Notes: generated from the sequence alone by a model not told the origin. A stretch of DNA of 64,000 nucleotides from Polyodon spathula (GCF_017654505.1 NC_054558.1:10558298-10622297), one strand, 5' to 3'. Counted from the first letter of the stretch, positions 1 through 12,433 are shown. A program made the numbers and translations.

Positions 1-1869
1 TGCATCATATAACCATGGGAAATGCGTGGGAAAACTGCAAAAACATTGTGCAAAAATACCACGGTAAACTTCTATAAGGGATTTTATTGTATTACACTGA
101 GAGTCTGGCAATCATGGCAATCATGTAAAGTTGCTAATATTCACGGTACTCGGCTGGGTGAACATTTCTCAACATTTGGGAGAAACAAAAGATCAAAGAC
201 CACTGACCTAGTGTTGCATAACTGAAAAGCAAACCATGCGATTGAGACCCAGTGTCACCCTAATTTACCCTAAATAATGGCTGCACTTTGCAATAGAAGC
301 CTTTCTCAAAGCTTTCGTTAACAGTGGGGCTGTGCTTGTGAAACCTGTTTCACTGGTGAAGGAAGCTTTAAGTTAGGAAGGTCAATGCAACTGCCCTTCC
401 CCCAAACTAGATCCATATTCCACAGTGATTTACTGCTTGGAGTCTGGCTGACAGGTGTTCCCCAGAATGAGCCTCACATGCTCAGCAGAACTACACTGCA
501 CAGGCCCTGTTCACTGAGCCTGCGTTTTATTTCATTCAGACTGTTTGCAAACCTTCTCTAAAGTTAGAGAAACACAAGAAAGAGCTCCAACCCCCAACCA
601 AGCACAGTTTAATGAATACCAAACTTTAGTTAATCAATCAGACATCAGATAATGCATATTCATTATATAATATTTAAGATCTATAGTTAATTATAAGTCA
701 AGGAAATTATTATTAAGAAGGATTGAGAAAATATGTATTCTCTATAATTGTTTAAATGGTATTCCATATTGTTAAACCCTTATTCTAAAACTGTATTTGA
801 TTAAAATCCTGTTCACATTTTTTTATTATTGTATATAATTATATATTATATATCGTTTAATCCTGCTTGTCTGTGAACTGTGGAGCATTGTTGATATTGG
901 ACACTGGCACCCAGTAGAAATAATGAAAGTTTGCATAGCTTCCCCTTTTATTTTCATAGCGGGGATGTGACCTCTCAGTTTCTAAAAAAGGTTATACAAA
1001 AAAAATCTTCCGCCAAGGAAATAATTAAAGAAAAGGACCCATTGTCTATTTTTAGCTGGCTTTGGTCAGCCAGCTCCTCTCATCCAGAGACTCTCAGAAG
1101 CAAGGCTATTCAGGTAACATGCTTTGGATTCCTTCAGCTCGTTAGGGTCACCAGAGGTTACCAAAGTTTCTTAACTACAGGGATCATGAGAAAATACTGC
1201 TCGGCCTCCTCAAAGGAAGAGACCATGTGGGAAGTAGCCCAGGCTATTGAAGAGGTCAAGCCAGGGCACCTTTCAAGTCCATTTAAAAATCTTTTCCTCC
1301 AGAGTCACCTCATCAAGGTACCTAGTGAGGCTGTGACGACCCCTTGTTGTCAGGATTATTAACTTTCTTTTAGAAAAGGCCAATAATGGTTTTAGCCTCC
1401 CAGTAAGACCTGATGCTGAAGCAGCATTAGGTTCAGGGGTCAAAGGTGTTATTGGGTGTTTATTCTTTGTGTCAGCATTGATTTAATGGTTAAACCTGTT
1501 AAAAGCAACAACAACAAAAAAAGCAGTCATTTGAAATATCACCCGCCTTCGTTGGGGGTTTATTTGTCTTCGGGGTTTACCTTTACTGGAAACCCCACAT
1601 TGAAGGAGTCAGCAGAAATTGCTGTGGCATTTTTGGGATAGTACAAGGTATGTAAAAGCACAAACAAGCATCATGAAACTGCCAATATCTTGCACAGGTG
1701 CACTACACTAGCTGTAATTAATGATTGCTCATGCTCAAACCAGGAAAGCAGCTACATTTCAAGTCAGTTTGGCAATTGTTTTTCAGCAGTTCCACATGTA
1801 CAATACCCTTTTTGTGTGCTGCACTTTGTTTGGCAGGCCTGCACCTTAGAATATAAAAAGATAAAGGTA
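1..1869. other. Non-coding sequence, no gene recognised
   Basis: AT-rich sequence without a recognisable gene. The longest open frame (931-1362, plus, 143 codons) has no familiar motif and a composition like its surroundings, so I do not call it a gene. The first 60 bases contain ATGG/CCATG-type degenerate motifs that recur elsewhere in the window. Confidence 0.5.
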
Positions 1870-1873
1870 TTAA

Positions 1874-2380
1874 AGAGGAAATAGCAGGGCTCTGATAGAT
1901 ATAGTGTTGCACGTCCCCACACGCTGCTACAGCTCTTTAAATAACGCACCTGTCATTTTTCATTTCATTGCTAACATCCTGATAACTTTTTAGACTTTTA
2001 ACTTTAAAGTCGGTTTCCAATCTATTTTCAAAACAGCACTCTGCACTGGGGTTTGAGATCTGTCCTCTAAATCACTGCAGGAAGAGAGAGAAAAAGAAAA
2101 CATAACAATTGCTCCAGCTTTGCTGTTCTGTACCACATCATTGATCGTTATTGCTGTGTTGCTGTACCTATTTGACAATGTGGGCAATAATCCTTACACT
2201 ATCAGTGCATTAATGTGGACATTTTGAAAAGAGCTTTGAAACAGATTTTAAAGTTACAGGTGTAAAAAGCTGTCAAGATGCTAACAATGAAATGAAAAAT
2301 GACAGGACTGTTATTTAAACAGTTGTAGCAGCACGTGGGGATGTGTAACACTATATTTATCAGAGCCCGCTACTTACTCT
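1874..2380. mobile_element. Kolobok/T2-type MITE with TTAA target duplication
   Basis: A 507-bp non-autonomous DNA transposon. TTAA lies on both sides (1870-1873 and 2381-2384). The ends are inverted repeats starting AGAGGAAATAGC on the left and, on the opposite strand, AGAGTAAGTAGC on the right. The arms continue for about 150 bp (left 1874-2032, right about 2222-2380), sharing CTCTGATA, TATAGTGTT, CCCCAC and the block TGTCATTTTTCATTTCATTG. The centre (about 2033-2221) is unique and has no transposase. A TTAA target with AGRG-type ends is the signature of the T2/Kolobok group; the superfamily assignment is inference, but the inverted repeat and TTAA are directly visible. Confidence 0.75.
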
Positions 2381-2393
2381 TTAAGGAAGAGGT

Positions 2394-2415
2394 GATATAT
2401 ATATATATATATATA
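2394..2415. repeat. (TA)n microsatellite
   Basis: Short TA dinucleotide tract, about 11 units, ten bases beyond the right end of the TTAA MITE. Confidence 0.9.
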
Positions 2416-3469
2416 ATATTAAATTCATGACCCCTCCCCCCTCCCCTGCTGCATTTAAAAGCTGTGGAATGTGCAGGATTGGTTAACAATGGCTTGTTTT
2501 TGTGGATCTGAAGCTGCCTTTAGTTGAAGCAATGGAGTTCACAGGCTCAAGCATTACAATACCCTGTATAATAACCTCTTGTGGGCTCCATTGTTGTTGC
2601 ATTCCGAGCCTACTTTGTGTGTTAATTACAAGCCATGGAAGACAGCTATAGTCTTGAAACACAGTGCATTACTCAACTTAATATTCTCCCAGTGAAGAGC
2701 CGCAGAATGGAGTCCTCGGAGGCATGTTAAGACTATTGCCTTTTTATTCGTCTCCATTCATTTCAATGGGGAGCTCTTGTTGCTGGTCACTCCAGAGATG
2801 CATTCTGGTTTCAGGATGAGGTCCAATTTTAGAAAACCATCCTGTTTTCTAAGCCTGGATCAGCCTGGATCAGCTGCAGAAGCTACTACTATTGTTGTGG
2901 GAAGATGAGAATATAAAGTTCTATAGACAATGATTCGAGGAAACAAAGGCTTGCAGATTACCCAGTAGGAACACCATTGAATCGGAGTGCTTTAGGTCTC
3001 TGTTTTACAAAACAATACATTCATTTGCAGGTGAATTAGTACATTTCAATTACTTCTGAGCAATTGGGAAACACTAAACCAACTGCACTGGTTAATTTTT
3101 TTCAGTTTAATAATTATGGAAATAGGGATAATAATATAACAATTCAGTACTTGATCTAGATTACATTTTTCAAACCAGCTGTTTTTTTTTTATTTTCTCA
3201 CAAAAGCAGTGTGTTTTAGGGACTTTCTCCTATATCAGCATTTTAATGACACAGACATGAGGTCCCACAGTGTATTATGTGGAACATGGAATTATAATGT
3301 GGCATTCATGACTAATAATCTACACAGATTACAAGATCTTTCCCTGAAACTGAAGGCACAGATCACATAGTTTTGGTTTAGTTGGATAAACGTATTCATT
3401 GAGAATGAAGCATGTGCCCTGAAAGTTTCCTGAAACTAAACTAAACTAAACTAAATGCAAACAAGACCA
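2416..3469. other. Non-coding sequence
   Basis: AT-rich unique sequence; no open frame, repeat family or RNA gene recognised. A short (AAACT)n run lies near 3435-3455. Confidence 0.5.
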
Positions 3470-3632
3470 GTTTCCTAAAGGCTAAACAAGACACACACAC
3501 AGAGGCTATAAGCAGACACACACACACACAAATGCTATAAACAGACACACACAGAGGCTATAAGCAGACAAACACACACACACACACACACACAAAGGCT
3601 ATAAGCAGACACACACACACAGAGGCTGATGA
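3470..3632. repeat. Imperfect tandem repeat: GCTATAAGCAGA + (CA)n
   Basis: Four units made of AGAGGCTATAAGCAGA (or the variant AATGCTATAAACAGA) followed by a CA tract of variable length. This is a compound minisatellite in which the CA run of each unit has grown independently. Confidence 0.8.
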
Positions 3633-3703
3633 ATCATAGTTTAGCATTATTCATTTTAGATGCTGGCCTGTGTTTGAGTCGTTTGGCTACATAACCCAAG
3701 CAA

Positions 3704-3819
3704 AAGCTGCTTGATGAGATTCTGGGATCAATAAGCTACTAACAACCAAACGAGCAAGATGGGCCGAATGGCCTCCTCTCGTTTGTAAACTTTCTTATGT
3801 TCTTATGTTCTTATGTTCA
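3704..3819 (+). mobile_element. CR1 LINE, 3' terminal fragment
   Basis: About 115 bp matching the extreme 3' end of the CR1 family seen complete at 25.6-28.1 kb. It covers the last codons of the RT ORF (CTGCTTGATGAGATTCTGGG), the stop in AATAAGCTACTAA, the short 3' untranslated block and the terminal TTCTTATG repeats. Severe 5' truncation is typical of LINE insertion by target-primed reverse transcription. Confidence 0.9.
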
Positions 3820-3918
3820 AAACTCCCACCATAAAGCACGCCAATGTGCTTGATGTTGTTTTTTATCTTCAGCTTTCACCAAAGGCCCCCTTTTTTCCAT
3901 TAAGTCTTCTCTATGAGG

Positions 3919-4300
3919 TAGCCCCTATCCAGCTTGGCTGGAGGAGTCTCTCTTAAGCAGACCCATATGAAGAGCTGGAGGAGTCTCTCTCTCTCTTAGA
4001 CAGACCTGTACCAAGGGCTGGCGGAGTCTCTCTCTCTTAAGCAGACCCTTATCAAGGGCTGGAGCAGTCTTTCTCTCTTAAGCAGACCTGTATCAAGGGC
4101 TGGATGAGTCTCTCTCTCTCTTAGGCAGATCTGTATCAAGGGCTAGAGGAGTCTCTCTCTCTTAAGAAGACCTGTATCAAGAGATGGTGGAGTCTCTCTC
4201 TCTGAGACAGACCTGTACCAAGGGCTGGCAGAGTCTCTCTCTCTCTCTTAGGCAGTTCCATATCAAAGGCTGGAGGAGTCTCTCTTAAGCAGACTCATTT
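3919..4300. repeat. Minisatellite, about 42-46 bp unit, 8-9 copies
   Basis: Repeats of GGCTGGAGGAGTCTCTCT(CT)n followed by TTAAGCAGACCTGTATCAAG. Units vary in the internal CT run and by scattered substitutions (gaggag, gcggag, gatgag). Confidence 0.85.
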
Positions 4301-5310
4301 CAAGGTTTGACTCTTGACTCCAGAGGTGCCAGTTGGGACCGTGTCTCTTCCAGGAGCATTAATGGGAACTCCAAGAATCTTTAATATTCCTGATCATCCC
4401 AGCCTACCAAGGGGTTCTTATTGAAGACAACGAGTGGTGTCCACTGTAGTTTTCATTTTTAGATTTAAGTATTTACTAAAAACAATGGAAAACTGCAGAC
4501 AAATGCATAGTGTAAGCAAGGAAAACTATGCATGATAAAATAGTATACTTCCATATGGGACCTATGGAAAGAGCCCCTTAGAAATCTCAACTGAACTTAT
4601 ATTACTTTAGAAGGAGACAGAGCTGCATAAAGTGTTCTCAGGAGGTGTGGCTATACCAGGAGATCCTGGGCTTGAGTTCCCAGTTTGGTTGTTGATTTTT
4701 CTGTGTGGTCCCTCACATTAAACACATTGTCAATTACATTTGCCAGACTGGCTAACTATTGCACAGCATGATCTAACATGAGCTGAGATTAATGGGAGCA
4801 TCTTAGCTGCACTTCAGTGAGTAAATACATTTGTTAAAGGAATTACAAAATACATTTTAAAAAAGGGGAATTCTGCACATCATGACTTAAGCAGTCTGCA
4901 GGAGCCACTTCCACGATTAATACAGGGTTTATCTTGTCTGCCTTAATAAAGTGCGAGTAATATTGTGGGCTGTAATTATCCCCCACACTCTAAACTGGTT
5001 ATTATATTTTTTGGAATGATTTATATTCCAAGAGCACTGCAATTAGAAAGAAAGCCTGCTACTTTAATTACCAGGCAATTTCAAAACAATAATGTATGAC
5101 TTAGAAGTCGTTATTAGGAGGCCAATTTGATGTATGCCCATTCTCAGAAGCTAGTCCCCCCTCTTTGACAGACCTCTAGGAATCAGCTTGCTGATGCAAA
5201 CCCTGGAGTTCTGGTTAAAGAGGGGCTGTGTTTATAAACAGGCATACCCAAGGTAATGAACAAACAGAACCGCAAAGAGAAGCCCTAGAATTCTGCAGTG
5301 CTGTCACACT
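4301..5310. other. Non-coding sequence
   Basis: No gene, RNA or repeat family recognised. Confidence 0.5.
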
Positions 5311-5320
5311 CACACACACA

Positions 5321-5415
<95 letters not shown>
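5311..5415. repeat. (CA)n microsatellite
   Basis: A CA tract of about 50 units, preceded by a short CTCACA-rich lead. It makes artificial open frames of alternating Cys/Val or Thr/His on the two strands, which are not genes. Confidence 0.97.
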
Positions 5416-5417
<2 letters not shown>

Positions 5418-5885
5418 GCCATGCATCACCTCCTATAACAAAATGTTTATTGAACTCTGGAATTTGTTAGCAAAGTAACCATCCTCCTGCCTTCGCCTAA
5501 TAGCCGTTGGTCTACAGGCACTGGAATTGTGCTTGTGGTTTGGTTGTTTGGTTTAAGAGAGAATATCTCAGCTTTTTCCAAGAAAACCACTATAGGAAGA
5601 GACATGCTGCAGCAGTGGAAAACCTGTCCCACCAGCACAAGTTTCTCTTCTTAAATCAGAGATGGTCACCACAAGGCAGCGGTTCATAGAAACCTAAACA
5701 TATTCCAGCTGTTATAGGTTCTGAGCACAGAGCACCTCTTAAAAAACTGTTTTAGAAGGCAGTTTGTTCTTCCACAACTTGTCCTGTTTTAAAGGAGGAT
5801 CTCTGGGATCTGAATGGACAGCTGTTTGTGTTCTGTTTTTATAGTGCCTTTCATGACAGGCATCCCCAGACACTGTTGATAAGCA

Positions 5886-6230
5886 GCATTACAGTTCTAT
5901 CTCTGTATCTCAACAACACAGAGACCCTGCCTATCAGAGCAGCATTCCAGTTCTAGCTCTGTATTTCAACAACACAGAGACCCTGCCTATCAGAGCAGCA
6001 TTCCAGTTCTAGCTGTATTTCAACAACACAGAGACCCTGTCTACCAGAGCAGCATTCCAGTTCTAGCTGTATCTCAACAACACATAGACCCTGCCTATCA
6101 GAGCAACATTCCAGTTCTAGCTGTATCTCAACAACACATAGACCCTGTCTACCAGAGCAGCATTCCAGTTCTAGTTGTATCTCAACAACACACAGACCCT
6201 GTCTACCAGAGCAGTATTCCACCATCTGCA
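5886..6230. repeat. Minisatellite, 54-57 bp unit, about 6 copies
   Basis: Units of the type CTGTATCTCAACAACACAGA-GACCCTGCCTATCAGAGCAGCATT-CCAGTTCTAG. Unit length is a multiple of three, so the minus strand keeps an open frame of 18-residue repeats (5953-6273); this is a consequence of the repeat, not evidence of a protein. The stretch just upstream (about 5840-5885, TATAGTGCCTTTCATGACAGGCATCC) resembles an L2-type 3' tail on the minus strand. Confidence 0.85.
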
Positions 6231-6271
6231 GCAGTTGAGCAGCATAGCATGTACAGTGAAGCAGCCCTATC

Positions 6272-6322
<51 letters not shown>
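6272..6322. repeat. (GAAA)n microsatellite
   Basis: About 12 units of AAAG/GAAA, purine-rich on the plus strand, ending in GATTC. Confidence 0.95.
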
Positions 6323-6324
<2 letters not shown>

Positions 6325-6879
6325 TCATTCTCTTTTTTTTCTACAGCAGCAGTCAAGGGGTGATTTCATGTTACTCTGGAAGATGGCTTCTTCCAAGTTA
6401 TACTATGAAATCTTGCGGCTCAGCTGTTTACTGAGCAACACAGACTCCAAGAACTTGTTTCCATTAGATGGTGGCAACGTGTGATCGGTGAACCTGAACC
6501 CCTATTTAAAGCCAGGCTTAGTGTAGTTTAGGCTGCGAGGGTTCACTTCATTCATGCACTGTAACAGGCTTAATGAGGGACTCAAGCTATTTCTTCTTTA
6601 CGTCAATTTATTGTAGGTTTTAGGTCTTTATTTAGTAATTGTTTCCTCGTTCTATTTGTGTGCTGTAATGAAAAAAAGCAGTGCCTTATGTATAAATGCC
6701 CTTTGTGAAGTATCTCTCTGTGAAGAGCTACTTCTTTGTATCAGAGTTTGATTGTGTCCTGTTGCTGCTACCGCTGCCTTCCAGGCCACCCCTATGAAGA
6801 TGAATGTAGATGTCAATGGGGTTATCACCCTAGTTAAAAATAAATCAGTTAGTTTAATTGAATAGTGTCTAATTGAACT
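6323..6879. other. Non-coding sequence
   Basis: Unique sequence with no recognised gene. A CTATTTAAAGCC TATA-like motif near 6500 has no supporting transcript structure. Confidence 0.45.
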
Positions 6880-7085
6880 TCAGCACTGTAATTTAGTTCA
6901 GCATTGTTTTACTGGTTCCAAGTACACAGCACTGTAGTTGAGTTCAGCATTGTTTTACTGGTTCCCAGTACACAGCACTGTAGTTTAGTTCAGCATTGTT
7001 TTACTGGTTCCCAGTACACAGCACTGTAGTTTAGTTCAGCGTTGTTTTACTGGTTCTCAGTACACAGCACTTAGTTTAGTACAGC
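6880..7085. repeat. Minisatellite, 46 bp unit, about 4 copies
   Basis: Units of GCACTGTAGTTTAGTTCAGC-ATTGTTTTACTGGTTCCCAGTACACA with few substitutions; the last unit has lost several bases (GCACTTAGTTTAG). Confidence 0.85.
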
Positions 7086-9238
7086 ATTGTAATATTGATC
7101 GCTGTGCTGTGCTTTGAACTCAGAGACCCCAAACGTTTCCACACTAAAAGACCACCCAGATGAGTCTGTTCTAATTTTGAAAAGTAGCTCTTCTCCAAAC
7201 ACAGGCGCAGACTGAGCAGTAAAATGGAAAGATCAAAACATTGAATCAGAGTGTCAAAGTCATTTACTCCTGAAATACAATTCTAAGGAAACATGACAAA
7301 CTTCTTAAAACTATTTACAAGCCCCTACATAAAAGCAGATGAGCTGTACATGCGTATTTGTATATACCCTTTGCTTCTAAAAGCTTGTCACAGTAGATCT
7401 GCACTGTAATGTTGCAGTTTTCCCATGGTTATATAGCCTACCATGGTCTGGCATGTTTTTTTTTGCAATGCTTACCTATGCTTTTTTAAAGAACACTCTA
7501 TGTATCCCATTCAGCACCTGTGTCGTGTGGTCACTGCTGCTGCTGCTGTTGCTGTTATTGCTTCTGCTGCAGGCTGACCGCAGTGTCCTACAGAGCTGAC
7601 CTCTCCTGAGAATGTAAATACAGTGTTCTGACTGATTGCTGGTTCAGCTGAACATGTGCAAACATTCAGTCCTGCAGACACCAGCATGAGCACAGGAACC
7701 CATGGCTTTAATACCCCCCTGAACCAGGTTTTCCATAGTCATGCATTACAGCACATTATACAGCACACGGGCATTACACGACACATAACACTAAAGGTAT
7801 TACTCAAGCACCATTCATTCACCCCTCCCACTACAGGCTGAGTGATTAATTTCACGCCCATATTACCACAACAGTAACAGACATGACCCAACAGAATTAT
7901 TATGAATTTAGTGGTAAGTGCACCTCTGATCTTAAAGATGCATATATGAAATGTAGATGTTTCTTGCTTTACAATAATATACCAGTATAGCAAAAGAGCT
8001 AACATGTGGTTTTCTGTTAACATAAAGAATATATACTCTATATTAGAGCCGATTGAACTAAAATAAAAAGATGATTGCTCTCCTTGCGCAACAACAAAAC
8101 CAGAATTCTGGAATACCAGATTCCATTGGTTTATAAAGGCATGCCAGCAAAAAAGCAAACTGCATTCACACGATATTCCATTGATTGATTCTAGCTGGTA
8201 AATCACAAGAGGATGCTGCCTTGGTTTGTAATATTCTACAGGATAGCTATATGTACAGAGAATCCCTCTGACACTGTTGGAAACATTTCTAAACAAATAT
8301 TCGTAACGGGGGGGGCAGTAAATATTGCTTGATGGCTATTAATGTGTTACACTTACTGCTTAATGTGCCCACCGTTCATCACCTTGCAGTTAAGAGACTT
8401 CCACACTCCCAGTCACTCAATTATCTAACTATAAATTCCCAACTTTCTTCATGATAAAGCCACCTGACAATCAGGTTGGGTCCAGCAGGACCACAGACAA
8501 TGCAGAGCCCATTATCTCACTGCAGAACAGCAGCATGCCCTCAACACTGTGGGGTCACGCTCATTGCAAGTGGAGCTACACTTGTTGTAAATCCCACCTC
8601 CTCCGTGTGGAGATTAGCACGGTGTCATATTAAATTGTAATATGTTTTGACCTTGAAGACATTACCTAGTAAGTAAAAAAAATAAATAAATCTACATAGC
8701 ATACAGCTTTGAAGTATCACTGACTCGTTACAGTGTTTGCCTGATTAATCTATAGAAACGGAATGTACAATGCAGAAAGCTGATTGGATTAGAGGTACTG
8801 TAAGAAAGTAAAACTCAGTTTCAGAAGGAATGACTTTTGGCTCCTGCACTCACATGTGAAGAGGAAATGTACCGTGACCAGACTGCTGTGTCACGCGATG
8901 GTGTCTTTGTACTGTACACAAGGCTATTTATTAAATTGCATGCAAATGTAATAGATCACATATATGTGGCTCTGAAGCAAGGTGTAGTACAGTCTAATTG
9001 AGTTGTTTGATGTTAGTACAATACAACAGAGTACAATACAATACAAGGTTTGTACCACCTTTGATCCCAATGATCAGATCTTTGGTGGCTCTGTTGTTTT
9101 GGGAAACAGATGCACATTACAAGGCCTGTGATCATAACATAAGACAAGGAGGCCATCCAGCGCTCCCTATTAGCTGGTTGATCTCAAAATTTGAAAACAA
9201 AAACAATGATTCCGGATAGGATAGGATAGGGATGAGGT
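7086..9238. other. Non-coding sequence including a 185-codon open frame
   Basis: No recognised gene. The minus-strand frame 7739-8296 is the longest unexplained one in this part. It lacks any motif I know, is rich in Cys, Ile, Tyr and Phe as AT-rich chance frames are, and no promoter or splice context supports it. A C/ATGG-rich patch lies at 7425-7490. Confidence 0.4.
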
Positions 9239-10046
9239 AAGAATAAGATCACTGAGAATCAAGATCTTATACAGGATTCAGTGCTCACTGAGAATCAAGA
9301 GCTATAGAGAATTCACTGCTCACTGAGAATCAAGATCTTATAGCGGATTCATTGCTCACTGAGAATCAAGAGCTATAGAGGATTCACAGCTCGTTGAGAA
9401 TCAAGATCTTACAGCGGATTCACTGCTCACTGAGAATCAAGATCTTATGCAGGATTCACTGCTCATTGAGAATCAAGGTCTTACAGCAAATTCACCGCTC
9501 ACTGAGAATCAAGAGCTATAAGGATTCACTGCTCATTGAGAATCAAGATCTTATACAGGATTCACTGCTCACTGAGAATCAAGAGCTATAGAGGATTCAC
9601 AGCTCACCGAGAATCCACAGCTATAGAGGATTCACTGCTCACTGATAATCAAGATCTTATAGTGGATTCACTGCTCACCGAGAATCAAGAGCTATAGAGG
9701 ATTCACTGCTCACTGAGAATCCAGAGCTATAGAGGATACACTGCTCACTGAGAATCAAGATCTTATAGCGGATTCACTGCTCACTGAGAATCAAGAGCTA
9801 TAGAGGATTCACAGCTCACTGAGAATCAAGATCTTATAGCAGATTCACTGCTCACTGAGAATCAAGATCTTATAGCGGATTCACTGCTCACTGAGAATCA
9901 AGAGCTATAGAGGATTCACAGCTCACTGAGAATCAAGATCTTATAGCAGATTCACTGCTCACTGAGAATCAAGAGCTTTAGAGGATTCACAGTTCACTGA
10001 GAATCAAGATCTTATACAGGATTCACTGCTCACTGAGAATCAAGTT
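9239..10046. repeat. Minisatellite, 35-36 bp unit, about 22 copies
   Basis: Each unit contains CTCACTGAGAATCAAGA and ends in GGATTCACTG or GGATTCACAG. Two unit types alternate irregularly: one with AAGATCTTATAGCGG, the other with AAGAGCTATAGAGG. Flanking sequence is unrelated. There are no spacers of constant length with unique sequence, so this is a tandem array and not a CRISPR-like array. Confidence 0.92.
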
Positions 10047-11031
10047 CTTTGGTTGGCAAAAGCTTCAAAACTGGTTGCAGCCACACAGAGACAGACTGAC
10101 ATTTGAAAGATTTGTTAGGTGTTTTAATGTTCCTGCCCTGCAGAGTGATTTAGGGGTCACAGAGCCGCAGCTGCTCCCCTGAAGTGTGGCCCAATCAGAT
10201 GAATGGACTGGCTGACACAGGGGTCATTATTTTACCATGTGGCACCTTCTGACCGGGACCTGGAGTATATATAAAGTAAATTAGGCCATATAGAGCCAGT
10301 TGATTAATCATTTAAAGCACCTGGTATGTGAAGTTCATTTGGAACAGTATTGTTATTGGTCAATCCCATTAGAATTTAAAAGGACAGCTATAGTGCAAAT
10401 GCCCTTACAAGGACAGGCACCTGAGATCTGGTGCAGACTTGAGCAGCTCCTCTGCTGTGACTGGATGATCAGAGTGATTGCACACTCCTGGGAACAGACG
10501 GTGCACCTGCAAGCAGCGCAAAGGCTGACTCGCTGCTGCTCTGAGCCGTCTCAACAGCGCTTAGATTTTTATCAAATTCCTGCACAGCCACATATATGCT
10601 CGGAGCCAGTCTTCAAGATGGGGAGGACAATATCTGCTTTGTGAATCACCCCCTTTCTGTCAGAAACTGTGTCTGTGTGAATGTATCATTGGCTTTTTTG
10701 CCTTTGGTGAAATTGCCACCCAAAAGATGCAGGGTGTGGATAAGGCCTCATAGTGCAATAGTACAGGGTGTGTGGAAGACATTGGAGGAGAACTTTACAA
10801 AGGCGGACTGGGTTGGGTGTGTCATTGAAAATATGGAGCAGTCAGTGCAAATACATGCTCTCTCAAATTAGTGCAAAAAGTGGCTTCAATTACAGGTATA
10901 GAATTTAAAGTGTCAATCCGATCTGAGACACACGCATGGTCTTCAGTCAGATTAGAAACATGTTACTGCATATTGCAATAATAAAATGCTAGGAAATTCA
11001 AAAGGCTTATGAAGTACCTGCACCGACGGCT
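10047..11031. other. Non-coding sequence
   Basis: Open frames at 10300-10644 and 10596-10871 (plus) overlap each other and show no recognisable domain; I treat them as chance frames. No repeat family recognised. Confidence 0.4.
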
Positions 11032-11035
11032 TTAA

Positions 11036-11523
11036 CCCTTTGCAGTCCTATGTCAGACCATGTCCGACATTACAATTTTCCCTTTCCAGTCTGACATCAT
11101 CAAAAAGATGTCAAGCACAGGTCTCTAGTCGTTTTTTTGTCCGGAAAACCTTTCAATGTTTTTTGTTTTTTTTAAAGGGCGTAGCTGAGCTATACAGATA
11201 CAGCTATACAGCCCCTACACCACAGAGATACCTCGGACACATAACAAAGGAGATAGCTGCTTCCGCATCCAACACTCAAAAAATATCAGGAACACTTATC
11301 AGGAAAAGATTTATCAGTATGCACGTCTATAAAGAGGTATGTGAAAAATACAGCGAGAAAGGGGTGGGGCTTTGCTGGAGATGCAGTACTGAGTATCCTT
11401 TTGCCATGCAGTATCTTTTAAACCTGTTTTACTCTGAAAAAAAAAAAAAATTTAAACAGCATGTATGAAAATAAACGGAACCTGACGTGCCTGACAAGTC
11501 CTGAATAAATGGACCACAAAGGG
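11036..11523. mobile_element. piggyBac-type MITE with TTAA target duplication
   Basis: A 488-bp non-autonomous element bounded by TTAA (11032-11035 and 11524-11527). Its ends are CCCTTTGCAGTCC on the left and, on the opposite strand, CCCTTTGTGGTCC on the right. CCC-starting ends with an exact TTAA target are diagnostic of piggyBac. The 142-codon open frame inside (11040-11468) starts in the terminal repeat and has no transposase motif, so it is a chance frame. Internally it has a 14-base A run and subterminal AATAAA-like motifs. Confidence 0.82.
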
Positions 11524-11527
11524 TTAA

Positions 11528-12358
11528 TGGTACGTTTCACTGTAAAAAAGCACTCAGCTGTGTAGACTGTGACAGCTAATAGCTCACTTTAAAACAGCTG
11601 CTTTCTTTTCTTTTGTTCTTCTTGCTGCAACAGCTCGGTCTTCTCCTGTATAGCAAAGCAGAGGCTGGGGGCAGACCCAGGTTACACTTACTGAGCATGG
11701 GCTATTAAAGCTGGGACCCAAACCAAGAGAGCTGCTGTAAAACAAAAGCACATCCAAACAGGAAGTCAAGACTGCAGTTGTAAACAAAGCCAGCTAATGA
11801 AGGGACTTCCTCCATCCTTTGCTTTTGTTTTCTACTCATCTATCTAGAGTTTTTATTTGTGCTAATTCTCCTTCACTTTGGGTTTCCCCTCCTCTGTTGT
11901 GATTGTTGCTCAAACTTTCCCTTTTATTCCTTTCATCTGAAGTGTTTATGTGCAGTTGCAAAGGTTTCATTACACAGGGAAAGTTCTGGTAACCCTACAG
12001 ACTAACAGCACAAACAAGCAAACTACATGTGATATGATGTACATCAGCCAATTACAGTAAAACAATATATCATAACAGTAAAGTTGGAATCATGTGTACA
12101 TTTCATAAAAAATACACAAAAATACCACACAGTCATATATATGGCTATCACTGTAAATTAGAGCCAGGTGCAGGGTATTTAAGGAAAGCAGTCAGTCTGC
12201 TCAGGGCTGCTGCTGTGTGGAGAGCCTGATCGATGTGTGTTCAATCGTACTGTACTGAGTAAAGCCTTTTTGTTTGCATCTTTAACAACTGTGTTTTTCA
12301 GCCAGTAAACAGCTTTGCTGACCATCTTATTAGAATAGGTTCCTGAATAGGTTCCTGA

Positions 12359-12360
<2 letters not shown>
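11528..12360. other. Non-coding sequence, possible LTR-like fragment
   Basis: No gene recognised. At about 12165-12310 there is a GTATTTAAGG TATA-like motif, a GAGTAAAGCC polyadenylation-like motif and a T-rich end, an arrangement reminiscent of a retroelement LTR; I saw no partner copy or target duplication, so this stays a guess. Confidence 0.35.

Positions 12361-12433
<73 letters not shown>
12361..12433. repeat. (TA)n microsatellite abutting a transposon end
   Basis: About 36 TA units that run directly into the left terminal repeat of the pogo-like element starting at 12434. Confidence 0.97.

Noticed and set aside
931..1362. 143-codon plus-strand open frame
   Set aside because: No domain, no similarity I recognise, and composition like the flanks.
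7739..8296. 185-codon minus-strand open frame
   Set aside because: Longest unexplained frame outside transposons, but it has no known motif and AT-driven composition, and no splice or promoter context. More likely chance.
9239..10046. CRISPR-like look of short repeats
   Set aside because: Units are contiguous with no unique spacers, and the window is vertebrate DNA; it is a minisatellite. The same applies to 39325-39910.
11040..11468. 142-codon frame as a piggyBac protein
   Set aside because: It begins in the terminal repeat and shows no piggyBac transposase motif; the element is non-autonomous.
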